DNA of 60,038 nucleotides, taken from positions 1 through 60,038 of the forward strand of contig CAZGWJ010000004.1 in the NCBI GenBank assembly GCA_964529445.1. Direction: 5' to 3'. The notes below the pieces were generated by a model. That model saw only the letters and a program-made list of their open reading frames with translations. It did no database searches and was not told the DNA's origin. Shown here piece after piece: positions 44,746-53,640 of the stretch (position 1 is the first letter of the stretch; the number at the start of each line of letters is the position of its first letter). This stretch comes from CAZGWJ01 sp964529445. Its GTDB lineage: Bacteria > Oederibacteriota > Muellerivitia > Muellerivitales > Muellerivitaceae. Made by a program: the position numbers and the translations under genes.

Positions 44746-45390
44746 ATGAACGCGAACCGCCTTGCGGCCGTCCTCATCCTGCTGTTCCTGACGGCGATCC
44801 TGGTCCCGTCCTGTGGAGGGCGGCCTCCCTCTGCGAGGGGCCACAAGAGCATTCTCATCCTGGGGGATTCCCTGACGGAGGGGGCCGGCCTGCCGGCCGG
44901 GCAGGTCTTCCCGGCCTTGCTGGAGGGCCTGATCCGGGAAAAGGGGTTTCCTGGCGTGACGGTCACGGCCGACGGGGTCGGGGGCGACACCTCCGCCTCC
45001 GCGCGTCCGCGGCTGGCGGCCCGGCTCGCACGGGAACACCACGACATCCTCGTGCTCGAACTGGGGGCCAACGACGGGTTGCGGGGCCTTCCTGTCGAGG
45101 CGATGGAACAAAACCTCTCGGCCGCCATCGAGGCGGCGCAGTCGGCGGGGATGAAGGTCGTGCTGGCGGGGATGCGGGTGCCGCGGCATCACGAGTCCGA
45201 CTACAAGGAACGTTTCGACGCGGTCTATCCCCGCCTCGCAAAAAGATACGGTCTCGTCCTCGTGCCGTTCCTGCTCAAGGGGGTGGTCGCCCGTCCGTCC
45301 TACAACCTTCCCGACGGCATCCACCCCAACGTCCGGGGCCACGAAAGGGTGGCCCGGACGGTCCTAAAGCATCTGGAACCGCTGTTGTGA
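44746..45390 (+). CDS. GDSL/SGNH hydrolase, TesA-like lipoprotein
   Basis: The 214-residue protein has a hydrophobic signal ending VPSC, so it is probably a lipoprotein anchored at C23. The SGNH blocks are intact: GDSLTEG with nucleophile S42, G80 in GVGGD, GAND with N109, and D190-x2-H193 in LPDGIHPN. This layout matches TesA-type arylesterase/thioesterase I. It should hydrolyse ester or thioester bonds of lipids or acylated glycans in the periplasm. ATG 44746 is chosen from the signal sequence and from the -10 box six bases upstream. Confidence 0.9.
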   Translation: MNANRLAAVLILLFLTAILVPSCGGRPPSARGHKSILILGDSLTEGAGLPAGQVFPALLEGLIREKGFPGVTVTADGVGGDTSASARPRLAARLAREHHDILVLELGANDGLRGLPVEAMEQNLSAAIEAAQSAGMKVVLAGMRVPRHHESDYKERFDAVYPRLAKRYGLVLVPFLLKGVVARPSYNLPDGIHPNVRGHERVARTVLKHLEPLL

Positions 45391-45475
45391 CCAATCGTGA
45401 GAAACGGGTTTACGTCACCCTCCTTCTGTATTAACCTCTCAGCGATGCCTTGACCGTCCTATCGGAAGTGATTCC

Positions 45476-47512
45476 ATGAACCGCAAGCGGTCCTCCCGAC
45501 GATCCGTTCCGGCGAAGCGTTCGCGCACCCGTCGGCACCGTCCCGTCGTCCCGCCGGCTTCCGGCCCCGCCTCCGCGATTCCGCCCGCCCCTGCCGAGCC
45601 GGGGATCCGATGGCCGCTTCTGTTGGCGGGCGTGGCCGCGCTGTGGATCGGCGCCTGGTATTGGAAGGGGGAATCCCCGCGATGGATCCCGGGCCTTCCC
45701 TTCATGGCCTTCGCGTGGTGGGCCTTGAGGAGAGCCTTCCCGCGCTTCCTGCCGGCCCAGCCGGAGGAGCCCGGAACCGTTCCGGAAGTCCGTTCCATCC
45801 CCGCGATCGCCGCGCTCATCCTCGCGCTCGCGGGCACCCTTCTTCTGGCTTTCCATTCCTTGGCGTGGGGACTTGCCTGCCTTGGTGGCGCCGCCCTGTT
45901 GGCTTTTTTTTCCGGTTGGAGACCCGCCGTGCCGGAGGCCTGGGGCCTCCGGGACAGCCTCGCCCTCGTGCTGTGCCTCGCGGTCGCGGCCGCCCTGAGG
46001 TTGCCCTTCCTCGGGTCGTATTTCACCGGACTCCAGCTCGACGAGGCCAACAGCCTGGTCGATTCGGCGGGGGTCCTGACGGGGAACCTGCGTTCGCCCT
46101 TCCGGACCGTGTGGGGAGGGAATCCCTCCTTCACGCATTTCCCCCTGGCGCTCTTCTATCTCGTCTTCGGCCAGGAACTCTGGGTGGCGCGGCTCCTGGC
46201 GGCGCTCGCCTCCCTCGCAGCCGTGTTCTACTTCCACCGATGGATCCGCCTCTTCACGGGGTTCGGTCCGGCCGCGGCGGTGACGTTCCTTTTCGCGGTC
46301 TCCTGGTGGCACCTCTTCTACGCGCTGTCCCCGTTCCACAACATCTTCCAACTGGCCCTCGAGATCGCCGCCCTGTACCACCTGGAGCGCGCCCTGCGGG
46401 ACGGGTCGCGGGAGCACGCCTGGTGGTCGGGTCTCCTCGGCGCGGCCGCCGTGATGAGCTACATCTCGGGCCGTCTCGTTCCCGTCATCATGGCCGCTGT
46501 GGTCCTCGGGTCCCGGCTCCTGTCCCGTCGAAGGGGATCGTGGAGAACGGCGGCCGTCATGGCGCTGGGGTTCCTGTGGCTCTTCGGACCCTTCCTCCAC
46601 TTCATCCGGGAGAGCCCCCATGAGTTCCTGGCACGGGGGCAGGAGCTCAACATCTTCAGTGCGATGGCCCAAATGGAGCGGCCGCAGGCGATGAAGCTTT
46701 TCAAGGACAAGGTCACGGCCACGATCCTCTCCCCGAACGTGGCCCTCGAGAACACGGTGGACCCGCGCTTCAACGTGCCGGACAATCCCTTCCTCGATCC
46801 GGTGGCAGGTCTTTTCTTCGTCCTGGGGGCGGCCGTCCTCCTCCGCCGTCCGGGGAACCGTTTCTCCCTGACCTTCCTGTCCGGCACCGCGGTGGGTTAT
46901 GCCGCCAATATCCTCTCCTGGTGGCACTTCATGCCGTTTCACCTGAACGGGCACCGGTATTTCTTCGTCCTGCCCTTCCTCCTGCTCGGGGTCGCGGCCG
47001 GGCTTGCCTTCGCCTTCCAGGCGGTGCGCCGGGCGTGGATCCCCGTCGCGAGGCCTCTTCTTGTGGGAGCCCTTCTCTTCGCGGTTCTCTGGAATGCGAA
47101 GGTATACTTCCACGATTTCCGGACCCACGTCCAATGCCACTTCTTCCTCGGGTTCCCTCACCTGAAGGTCGTGGAGGCGTACCGCCAGTTCATGGGGAAC
47201 CACCAGGTCGTGGTCGACTGGCGCCTGTACCAGAGCGTCCACGAGTTCCCGACGAAGGGCGGACTGAGGGGTTCGGTGCTCCAGGACCAGTCGGACGGCT
47301 TCGCTTGGGAGAAGGGGAAGAACGTCCTGTTCTTCCTCTCCACCGAACCGGGAAGCCCGGTGGACCGGGTCCGGGCCACCTTCCCGCGCGCGCATTGGAT
47401 GGCTCCCCCGAAAGAGTGGGGAAGGATCTACCTTTCGATCGCGGTCGTGCCGGCGCGATGGCTGGAGGGATGGAACGGGCGCTTCTCGCCCAACGACCGA
47501 TGGGGGGAATGA
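45476..47512 (+). CDS. GT-C (PMT/ArnT-like) membrane glycosyltransferase
   Basis: The 678-residue protein has a basic, Pro-rich cytoplasmic N-terminus (1-43) and about twelve membrane helices. The first large periplasmic loop contains LDEAN with D189-E190, the acidic motif of the lipid-linked-sugar-dependent GT-C/PMT family. Later segments such as WWHLFYALSPFHNIFQLALE and SYISGRLVPV are typical of ArnT/PMT-like enzymes. It would transfer a sugar from a polyprenyl carrier to lipid or protein on the outer face of the inner membrane. Given the many Thr/Pro-rich exported proteins here, O-glycosylation of those is one possible job, but this is inference. Confidence 0.82.
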   Translation: MNRKRSSRRSVPAKRSRTRRHRPVVPPASGPASAIPPAPAEPGIRWPLLLAGVAALWIGAWYWKGESPRWIPGLPFMAFAWWALRRAFPRFLPAQPEEPGTVPEVRSIPAIAALILALAGTLLLAFHSLAWGLACLGGAALLAFFSGWRPAVPEAWGLRDSLALVLCLAVAAALRLPFLGSYFTGLQLDEANSLVDSAGVLTGNLRSPFRTVWGGNPSFTHFPLALFYLVFGQELWVARLLAALASLAAVFYFHRWIRLFTGFGPAAAVTFLFAVSWWHLFYALSPFHNIFQLALEIAALYHLERALRDGSREHAWWSGLLGAAAVMSYISGRLVPVIMAAVVLGSRLLSRRRGSWRTAAVMALGFLWLFGPFLHFIRESPHEFLARGQELNIFSAMAQMERPQAMKLFKDKVTATILSPNVALENTVDPRFNVPDNPFLDPVAGLFFVLGAAVLLRRPGNRFSLTFLSGTAVGYAANILSWWHFMPFHLNGHRYFFVLPFLLLGVAAGLAFAFQAVRRAWIPVARPLLVGALLFAVLWNAKVYFHDFRTHVQCHFFLGFPHLKVVEAYRQFMGNHQVVVDWRLYQSVHEFPTKGGLRGSVLQDQSDGFAWEKGKNVLFFLSTEPGSPVDRVRATFPRAHWMAPPKEWGRIYLSIAVVPARWLEGWNGRFSPNDRWGE

Positions 47513-47525
47513 GGATCCGGCGAAT

Positions 47526-48023
47526 TCAGGGATAGGTCATCCGGACGGGAAGACGGAGCAGGGGACGGTCCATGCGGAAAAGGGATTTCGACCAGCTTGC
47601 GCGCCCATCGCCCCCCAGAGAGACGCCGGTCCCCTCGCGGGGGAGCACCCACCAGCGCATCCGTCTCCGGCCGTCGCCGTCCTCGTCGTGCAGGACGCTG
47701 ACCGCGTATTCTCCGTAGGGGATCCCCTCGAAGACGACCTTGGTATCAACGGCACGGATGGCGGTGCGGTGGGTGAGGAAGGCCTTGCGGGAATCCCCGG
47801 GGAATCCATCGGGTTGGTCGTACAGAGCGACGTGAAGGAAGCCCTCCCGGTTCCTCAAGCCCGAGACGACGACTTCCAGCCTTCCAACAGGGACTCCCGC
47901 GATCCGGGGGGCGGTCACGGAGGCGGATTCCGTCGTCGTGGCGACGTCCGGGACCCCAGGTGCCGGAAACATCGCAAGAAGAAAAACCAGACCCGCGGGC
48001 GAAAATCGAAGTCGGTATCCCAT
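47526..48023 (-). CDS. exported DUF2141 protein
   Basis: The 165-residue protein has a signal peptide (FSPAGLVFLLAMFPAPG) followed by a DUF2141 beta-sandwich: GRLEVVVSGLRNREGFLHVA, then FPGDSRKAF, and GIPYGEYAVSVLHDEDGDGR. The 'HDExGDG' loop looks like a calcium-type acidic turn. Function of the family is unknown. ATG 48023 gives the signal peptide directly at the N-terminus and has GGGGAGG ten bases upstream. It converges with the glycosyltransferase gene. Confidence 0.82.
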   Translation of the reverse strand: MGYRLRFSPAGLVFLLAMFPAPGVPDVATTTESASVTAPRIAGVPVGRLEVVVSGLRNREGFLHVALYDQPDGFPGDSRKAFLTHRTAIRAVDTKVVFEGIPYGEYAVSVLHDEDGDGRRRMRWWVLPREGTGVSLGGDGRASWSKSLFRMDRPLLRLPVRMTYP

Positions 48024-48392
48024 ATCCGCAAGACCTCCCCGTTCCGAGGGGTGCCCGACCCCATCCGGGGGTCGGGCTGCCCTCCGCGTCATTCTATCGG
48101 AAGGGGCAAAGCGGTTGCTTTTCAGGGTTCCCGGGGACCGGTTGTGCGGCCGGGGGCACTTGTCGCGGATTTTACGCCGGGATGGAGGCCGCCAAGGCCT
48201 TATTTGTTGACAAATATGGGGTTCATACCTAAAATCCCGTTTCCCTCTTTATGTGTGTGAGGGGGGAAGTTCGAAAACTTGCAGCCTTCAGGCCATCAGC
48301 AGCGCGGTTCAACATCCATCCCGCCCGTATCGTCCTGAATGCCCGAGCGACCACAAACCTCGAACGCCGTTCTTTCCGCCCAAGGAGGCAAC
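48024..48392. other. intergenic region with the rpsP promoter
   Basis: These 369 bases hold no gene. The left half is featureless GC-rich sequence upstream of the DUF2141 gene. The right half carries the strong promoter at 48207-48235 and a leader of about 150 bases running to the AAGGAGG site of rpsP. No riboswitch or attenuator was recognised. Confidence 0.6.
48207..48235 (+). promoter_or_regulatory. near-consensus promoter of the rpsP operon
   Basis: TTGACA (48207-48212), a 17-base spacer and TAAAAT (48230-48235) form the best sigma-70-type promoter in the window, in a locally A/T-rich stretch. The start near 48242 leaves a leader of about 150 bases. Confidence 0.88.
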
Positions 48393-48665
48393 GTGTCCGT
48401 CAAGATCCGCTTGAAAAGAATGGGCAGCAGCAAGCGCCCCATGTACCGCATCATCGTCATCGATTCCCGCTTTCCCGGAAAGGGCCGCCGGATCGAGGAA
48501 CTGGGTTCGTACCAGCCCCGCTCGAAGGGTGAGCAGGTCCTGAACCTCAAGAAGGAAGCCGCCATGGACTGGATCAAGAAGGGCGCACGCCCTTCCCAAT
48601 CCGTCCTGGAGATCCTCGAGAAGCAGGGCGTCGTCGCCAAGGGGACCGTCTCCTGCACCGAGTAG
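48393..48665 (+). CDS. rpsP: 30S ribosomal protein S16
   Basis: The 90-residue protein begins VSVKIRLKRMGSSKRPMYRI and contains IDSRFPGKGRRIEELGSY, the family signature. GTG 48393 is the start, with AAGGAGG five bases upstream. It is the first gene of the classical rpsP-khpA-rimM-trmD-rplS operon of ribosome components and assembly factors, behind a near-consensus promoter. Confidence 0.97.
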   Translation: MSVKIRLKRMGSSKRPMYRIIVIDSRFPGKGRRIEELGSYQPRSKGEQVLNLKKEAAMDWIKKGARPSQSVLEILEKQGVVAKGTVSCTE

Positions 48666-48702
48666 ACCGCAGGATGACCGCCGGATCCAAGAGGAGGACC
48701 CC

Positions 48703-48933
48703 GTGAAAGACCTGATCGAATTCGTGACCAAATCGCTGGTGGACAAGCCGGATGCCGTGGCCGTGGCCGAGAAGATGGAAGGCAACCTGACGGTCCTCGA
48801 ACTGCGAGTGTCGAAGGAGGACTACGGCAAGATCATCGGAAAGCAGGGGCGGACCGTGAAGGCCCTGCGCACCCTCCTCTCCGCGGCGTGCGCCAAGAAC
48901 GGCCTCAAGTACTCGCTGGAAGTCGTTGAGTAG
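48703..48933 (+). CDS. khpA: KH-domain RNA-binding protein KhpA
   Basis: The 76-residue protein consists of one type II KH domain with the GxxG loop as IIGKQGRTVKAL. Proteins of this size at this place in the rpsP operon are KhpA, which binds RNA together with KhpB and influences cell division and translation in Gram-positives. GTG 48703 is preceded by GAGGA. The stop overlaps the rimM start. Confidence 0.92.
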   Translation: MKDLIEFVTKSLVDKPDAVAVAEKMEGNLTVLELRVSKEDYGKIIGKQGRTVKALRTLLSAACAKNGLKYSLEVVE

Positions 48934-49456
48934 CCCCGATCTCGTCGTGCTGGCCGTAGCGCAAAGGCCCCACGGCCTCAAGGGCGAGTTGAAGGTCGAG
49001 TTGTCCTGTTCCGGCATCGACCGCCTGCTTTCCTGCCGGGACCTGCTGTTGGTGCCCCCCGGGGGCGAGGCCAGGCCCGTCAGGGTCGAGATGGCCTTCA
49101 CCCGGCCCGACGGTACCGCGGTCGTGAGGCTGGATGTGGTGAAGGACCGGGAAGCGGCCGAGAAGCTCCGAGGCGCGGTCCTGGCGGTTCCGGCGGGCCG
49201 GGAAGCCCCGGCGCCGGAAGGATCGTTTCTGATCCACGACCTGGTGGGATGCCGGGTGGTGGATCCCCAGGGCGTGGAACTGGGAATCCTCTCGGAAGTG
49301 ATGGAGACCCCCGCGAACTGGGTGTACGCGGTCCGCCGGGAGGGTCGGGAACTGCTGATCCCCGCCGTGAAGTCCATGGTCCGCAAGGTGGACCTGGCCA
49401 GCCGGCGAATCGTCGTGGATTGGCCGGGCGTGATCGATGCCGACAACGCGCATTGA
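48926..49456 (+). CDS. rimM: ribosome maturation factor RimM
   Basis: RimM assists 30S head assembly and binds S19. The 176-residue protein has the N-terminal barrel (VVLAVAQRPHGLKGELKVEL) and the C-terminal PRC-type barrel (LIHDLVGCRVVD, GILSEVMETPANWVYAV, LLIPAVKSMV). TTG 48926 overlaps the khpA end by eight bases; GTG 48947 would cut into the first strand. It overlaps trmD by 20 bases. Confidence 0.93.
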   Translation: MSSPDLVVLAVAQRPHGLKGELKVELSCSGIDRLLSCRDLLLVPPGGEARPVRVEMAFTRPDGTAVVRLDVVKDREAAEKLRGAVLAVPAGREAPAPEGSFLIHDLVGCRVVDPQGVELGILSEVMETPANWVYAVRREGRELLIPAVKSMVRKVDLASRRIVVDWPGVIDADNAH

Positions 49457-50177
49457 CATCCTGACGCTGTTCCCGGAGTACTTCTCCGGGCCGTTCACCA
49501 CCAGCATGCTGAAGCGCGCGGTGGACCGGAAGAAGGCCGTCCTGAAGGTCCACGACATCCGGGACTGGACGACCGACCGTCGGAATACCGCCGATGACGT
49601 CCCCTACGGCGGCGGGGCCGGGATGGTGATGAAACCGGAACCCCTGGCCCGGGCCCTCAAGGCCGTGAAGGGCCGCCGGAAGGCGAAGGTGCTCTACACG
49701 TCCCCGCAGGGCCGGGTCCTGGACCATGCCCTCGCGGGAGGGTTATCGAAGGAGAAGGCCCTCGTCGTCGTATGCGGCCATTACGAGGGCGTGGACGAGA
49801 GGTTCCTCGAAAAGTACGTGGACCTCGAGGTCAGCATCGGGGATTACGTCCTCACCGGGGGCGAACCTGCCGCCGCCGTCCTCGTGGACGCCGTGGTGCG
49901 TCTGATCCCGGGGGTCGTGGGCGACGCCCGGTCCGTCGAGAAGGACAGCTTCTTCGATGGCCTGTTGGACCACCCGCATTACACCCGGCCGCGGGTGTTC
50001 GAGGGGATGGAAGTGCCGGAAGTGCTGATGTCGGGCCACCACCGTGACATCGAGCGGTACCGGCGCCGGGAGGCCCTGCGCGCCACGCTGAAAAAACGCC
50101 CGGAACTGCTTCGCCGGGTCGAGTTGAGCCCCGAGGACCGACAGATCCTCGAGGAATTGAGAAAGGAAACGCCATGA
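49437..50177 (+). CDS. trmD: tRNA (guanine-37-N1)-methyltransferase TrmD
   Basis: TrmD methylates G37 next to the anticodon and keeps the reading frame. The 246-residue protein begins RIDILTLFPEYF and contains GGGAGMVMKPEPL (58-70), GHYEGVDER (114-122) and IGDYVLTGGE (134-143), which form the trefoil-knot SAM site. Length is normal. It overlaps rimM upstream and rplS downstream (ATGA). Confidence 0.96.
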   Translation: MPTTRIDILTLFPEYFSGPFTTSMLKRAVDRKKAVLKVHDIRDWTTDRRNTADDVPYGGGAGMVMKPEPLARALKAVKGRRKAKVLYTSPQGRVLDHALAGGLSKEKALVVVCGHYEGVDERFLEKYVDLEVSIGDYVLTGGEPAAAVLVDAVVRLIPGVVGDARSVEKDSFFDGLLDHPHYTRPRVFEGMEVPEVLMSGHHRDIERYRRREALRATLKKRPELLRRVELSPEDRQILEELRKETP

Positions 50178-50680
50178 ACGCCGTGATCCAGGAAATCGAG
50201 AAGAGCCAGGTCATCCGCCCCAAGCCCGCCTTCAAGGTGGGCGACACGGTCAAGGTCCACCTGCGCATCAAGGAAGGCGACAAGGAACGCATCCAGGTCT
50301 ACGAAGGCGTCGTGTCCGCCATGAAGGGAACCGGCTCCAACATGCGCTTCACCGTCCGCAAGATCTCGTACGGCGTGGGTGTGGAGAAGAGCTTCCATTA
50401 CCAGTCCCCCATGATCAAGGAGATCAAGCCGGTCCGTTCCGGGAAGGTGCGCCGCGCCAAGCTCTTCTACCTGCGCGACAAGCTCAGCAAGAAGGATACC
50501 CGCATCCGCGAGGGCAAGGGCGTGGAGGTGCCCGCCGAGGGCGCCGCGCCGACCGCGGAGGAACTCGTTCCCCAACTGGCCCCCGAGGAGACCCCCGAGG
50601 GCGGGGAGAAGAAGGCGGAGACTCCGGCGGAGGGTGCCGCCCCGGCGGAGGCCCCGAAGGATTCGGAGCCCAAGGCCTGA
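50174..50680 (+). CDS. rplS: 50S ribosomal protein L19 with acidic tail
   Basis: The first 115 residues are a normal L19: FKVGDTVKVHLRIKEGDKER, IQVYEGVVSAMKGTG, FTVRKISYGVGVEKSF and RRAKLFYLRDK. A tail of about 52 residues follows, rich in Ala, Glu and Pro, with a repeated PAEGAAP motif, taking the protein to 168 residues. Such a tail is absent from E. coli L19 and would extend from the subunit surface near the 30S contact. Its ATG overlaps the trmD stop. A strong terminator follows. Confidence 0.95.
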   Translation: MNAVIQEIEKSQVIRPKPAFKVGDTVKVHLRIKEGDKERIQVYEGVVSAMKGTGSNMRFTVRKISYGVGVEKSFHYQSPMIKEIKPVRSGKVRRAKLFYLRDKLSKKDTRIREGKGVEVPAEGAAPTAEELVPQLAPEETPEGGEKKAETPAEGAAPAEAPKDSEPKA

Positions 50681-50692
50681 TAGCCGTCCCCC

Positions 50693-50725
50693 GACGCCCC
50701 CTCCTTCGAGGGGGCGTCTTTTTTT
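50693..50725 (+). terminator. intrinsic terminator of the rpsP operon
   Basis: An 11-bp perfect stem (GACGCCCCCTC 50693-50703 with GAGGGGGCGTC 50708-50718) with loop CTTC is followed by seven T. Confidence 0.95.
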
Positions 50726-50780
50726 CGCCTTTTCCCCGGCCCCGCGGGAACGACCCGGCGCCGATGAAGTCGGATGAAGG

Positions 50781-50809
50781 TTGTATCGACGGGGACCTGA
50801 CGCTAGCAT
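50781..50809 (+). promoter_or_regulatory. promoter, near-leaderless
   Basis: TTGTAT (50781-50786) and TAGCAT (50804-50809) are 17 bases apart. Eight bases separate the -10 from ATG 50818, leaving no room for a ribosome site. Confidence 0.65.
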
Positions 50810-50817
50810 AGCCCTCC

Positions 50818-52500
50818 ATGAACACCCGCACCCTCCTCTTCCTCCTCCTGGCCCTGTCGCTCCCGGTCCTGCCCGGCTGTTCGGGCAGCGGGGCGGTGAA
50901 TCCCCTGACGCCCCGGAAATCCGCGGACAGCGGTTCCGCGGACTCCAAGGCCGCCGAGGCCGTGTATTGGTCCACCGCCCCCATCAGCGGCGCCCTCTCC
51001 GAAACCATCCACGACCTCGTTTTGCTGGGACCCGCCGAGGGTTGGGCCTGCGGGGCCCGGGCTTCCATCGTGAAATGGGACGGGAAAGCCTGGAGCAAGG
51101 TCTCCACGGGGATCACCCTCCAGCAGGACCTCTATGCCATCGCCTTCTCCGACCCCACGGAGGGATGGGCCGTGGGGGAACGGGGCCTGCTCCTGCACTT
51201 CAACCAGGGGAAATGGGTCCAGGAGGAATCACCCACGGTCGAGAACCTCTTCGACCTAGCCCTCCAGCCGTCGAAGAGCGGTTGGGCCGTCGGCGAGAAC
51301 GGGACCCTGCTTTCCCTCGCGGGCGGGAAGTGGACGCCGGTGAAACTGGCCGATTTCAGGCAGTCCCTCTATGCCGTGGGGATGTCCAGCGCGGGGAATG
51401 CCTGGGCCGTAGGCGACCGCGGTTCCATCCTCCGTTACGAGGGCACCGAGTGGGTCGAGCATCCCGCCAGTCCCACCTCGGAGAAGCTTCGCGGGATCGA
51501 CGTGGGCTCGGATGCCGAGGCGTGGGCCGTCGGAGCCTACGGGACGATCCTCCGTTACAACGGCTCCTCCTGGACCCGCATGAACAGTCCGACCTCGGGA
51601 GTGGACCTCTACGATATCCGCATCCGGGGCGGCGAGGAGGGATGGGCCTGCGGGCAGGACGGGACCGTTCTGTACTACGACGGTTCCCGTTGGGTCCTGC
51701 ACAAGCCCATGACGGGCCGTCCGGCCTTGAACGCCATCGACCTGGTCGACGACAAGAACGCCTTCATGGCCGGGCAGGCGGGGACGATCCTCAAGTTCCA
51801 GCCCGGAGGGGAACTCTCGAAAGGAGCCCTTTCCCTGGAGGGGAAGGCCGAGAAGGGAAAGGCGGACTGGACCCTCACCTACACGCTTTCGAACGCGGGC
51901 GCCCAGGCCGTGCCCCTCGTGGTCTTCCATATGAAAATGCCGAAGGGTTTCAAACCCTTCCTGCCGCCCCAAGCCGCCCTGCCCCAACCGACACCCACGA
52001 CGACCGGGACTACGACTCCTTCGGCGGACAACGGGGCTTCGGAGGCCTCGCCGGTTGCCACGCAGGGACCGGCGGTTCCCGCACCCAAAACCGCCGTTTC
52101 GGCCACTCCCCGTCCCTCCCCGACCCCGCCCTGGAGGATGAAAAAGGACCTGGAATGGGACCTCGGCAACATCCCCGGTTCCTCCTCCCGCACGGTCACC
52201 CTGGTCCTTCGACCGGAACCGGGGAAGACCCCGGAGCCCGGTGCCGTTGAGGCGTACCTGAAATCCAAGGACGAGGTCGTGGCGGAAGCCGCGGCCCTTT
52301 CCTTGGGGGGGACCTCGAAGAAGAGGCCGGACCCCAAGCGCGGACCCTTGCCCGTTGCATCCCCCTCGCCGCAGGGAACTCCGGCTTCTTCCGCGGATCC
52401 CTCCGCGCCGGCCCCGGGGACAACCCCGGTCGAGGAGCCGGTTGAAACCCCGGTCGAGGACAGCGGGGCGGAAACCGGACCCTTGCCCCCGAAGAAGTGA
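50818..52500 (+). CDS. Ycf48-like beta-propeller lipoprotein with PT linkers
   Basis: The 560-residue lipoprotein has lipobox LPGC with Cys at 21. Residues about 60-330 contain seven or so repeats of the type GWAVGExGTLLxxxGGKW, as in the Ycf48/photosystem-assembly-like propellers that in non-photosynthetic bacteria are found on surface and stress proteins. A beta-sandwich follows, interrupted by Pro/Thr-rich linkers (about 390-440) and ended by a Pro/Ser/Thr tail (after 500). Ligand or partner is unknown. It has its own promoter after the rpsP operon terminator. Confidence 0.83.
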   Translation: MNTRTLLFLLLALSLPVLPGCSGSGAVNPLTPRKSADSGSADSKAAEAVYWSTAPISGALSETIHDLVLLGPAEGWACGARASIVKWDGKAWSKVSTGITLQQDLYAIAFSDPTEGWAVGERGLLLHFNQGKWVQEESPTVENLFDLALQPSKSGWAVGENGTLLSLAGGKWTPVKLADFRQSLYAVGMSSAGNAWAVGDRGSILRYEGTEWVEHPASPTSEKLRGIDVGSDAEAWAVGAYGTILRYNGSSWTRMNSPTSGVDLYDIRIRGGEEGWACGQDGTVLYYDGSRWVLHKPMTGRPALNAIDLVDDKNAFMAGQAGTILKFQPGGELSKGALSLEGKAEKGKADWTLTYTLSNAGAQAVPLVVFHMKMPKGFKPFLPPQAALPQPTPTTTGTTTPSADNGASEASPVATQGPAVPAPKTAVSATPRPSPTPPWRMKKDLEWDLGNIPGSSSRTVTLVLRPEPGKTPEPGAVEAYLKSKDEVVAEAAALSLGGTSKKRPDPKRGPLPVASPSPQGTPASSADPSAPAPGTTPVEEPVETPVEDSGAETGPLPPKK

Positions 52501-52616
52501 CCCTTCGCGCCCGTACGGCGCGAGGCGGCCGCCTGGCCTGAACGGTATCATCGTCTCACCCCGAGGTTTTTCGGGCGAGGCGCGACGCGACCTGAATCCC
52601 TCCGGATCACCGGCCC

Positions 52617-53579
52617 ATGACCCTGCCCAGCTTGAAGGAACTGGAATCCCGTGCCGCGGCGAAGGCAAACCTTCACGCGGCCGTCGAGTTCCTTCGCGAA
52701 TCCGTGAAGGACGATCCCCGCAAGGCGGCGCAGTCCCTCCTCCGGAAATTTGAGAAGCGGTGCGAAAAGGAAGCCGGCGAGGCGCGCCGCCTGGTCGCCC
52801 TCTGGGATTACGAGACGCGGGCGCGCCTGAAGGGCGCCACGGCCATCGCGGGCATCGACGAGGCGGGGCGGGGTCCCCTCGTGGGTCCGGTCGTGGCCGC
52901 GGCGGTCATCCTGCCGTTGGGGGTCTCTCTCCCGGGACTCGACGATTCCAAGAAGCTCACGCCCGAACTGCGGGAGCACCTGGACGGGGAGATCCGTGCC
53001 CAGGCCCGTGCGATCGGGGTGGGACAGTCGAGCGCCGCCGAGATTGACGAGCACAACATCTACCAGGCGTCCCGGATGGCCATGGAGCGGGCCGTGGAGG
53101 CGATGCCCGAGAGGCCCGACCACCTGCTTCTCGACGCCATGACCCTCCCGCGATACCGGGAGATCCCCCAGGATCGCATCGTGCACGGGGATGCCCTCTC
53201 CGCCTCCATCGCCGCCGCGTCGATCGTGGCCAAGGTGTACCGGGACCGCCTGCTCGTCGAATGGGATTCGAAGTACCCGGGTTACGGGTTCGCCGCCCAC
53301 AAGGGATACGGGACGGCGGAGCACTTGAAGGCCCTGCGCGAGCTCGGGCCCTGTCCGGAGCATCGACGCACCTTCGGCCCCGTCGCGGCCGTGCTCGGGG
53401 GCGTGCCGATGGATGCGGGTTTCGCGTATTGGGAGGCGGAGATCCTCCGGGCCGCCGATCGCTCGGCCCTGGAGGAGGTGGGCCGCCTCGTGAGGAGCGT
53501 GGGGCGCAAGAAGATGGACGAGGGCGAGATCCAAAGACTGAGGACCGCCTACCGCCGACGGATCCGGGATATGGCGTGA
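52617..53579 (+). CDS. rnhB: ribonuclease HII with N- and C-terminal extensions
   Basis: RNase HII removes ribonucleotides from DNA. The core starts at about residue 76 with AGIDEAGRGPLVGPVV (D81, E82), continues with LLLDAM (D173) and VYRD (D210), and includes SIVAKVYRD and AHKGYGT, all characteristic. An N-terminal helical extension of 75 residues resembles the one known from Bacillus RNase HII. The C-terminal extension of about 55 residues after GPVAAVLGG is less usual and highly charged. rnhB next to rplS and yraN is a common bacterial arrangement. Confidence 0.95.
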   Translation: MTLPSLKELESRAAAKANLHAAVEFLRESVKDDPRKAAQSLLRKFEKRCEKEAGEARRLVALWDYETRARLKGATAIAGIDEAGRGPLVGPVVAAAVILPLGVSLPGLDDSKKLTPELREHLDGEIRAQARAIGVGQSSAAEIDEHNIYQASRMAMERAVEAMPERPDHLLLDAMTLPRYREIPQDRIVHGDALSASIAAASIVAKVYRDRLLVEWDSKYPGYGFAAHKGYGTAEHLKALRELGPCPEHRRTFGPVAAVLGGVPMDAGFAYWEAEILRAADRSALEEVGRLVRSVGRKKMDEGEIQRLRTAYRRRIRDMA

Positions 53580-53628
53580 CGGGAAACGGCCCGACGGTCC
53601 GGGTTCGTCCGGCTGGTCCTTTCCGTCG

Positions 53629-53640
53629 TATAATCTGTCC
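53629..53640 (+). promoter_or_regulatory. -10 box placed for a leaderless start
   Basis: A perfect TATAAT (53629-53634) is followed by six bases and then GTG 53641. No ribosome site is present. The -35 position is not convincing. Confidence 0.55.
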
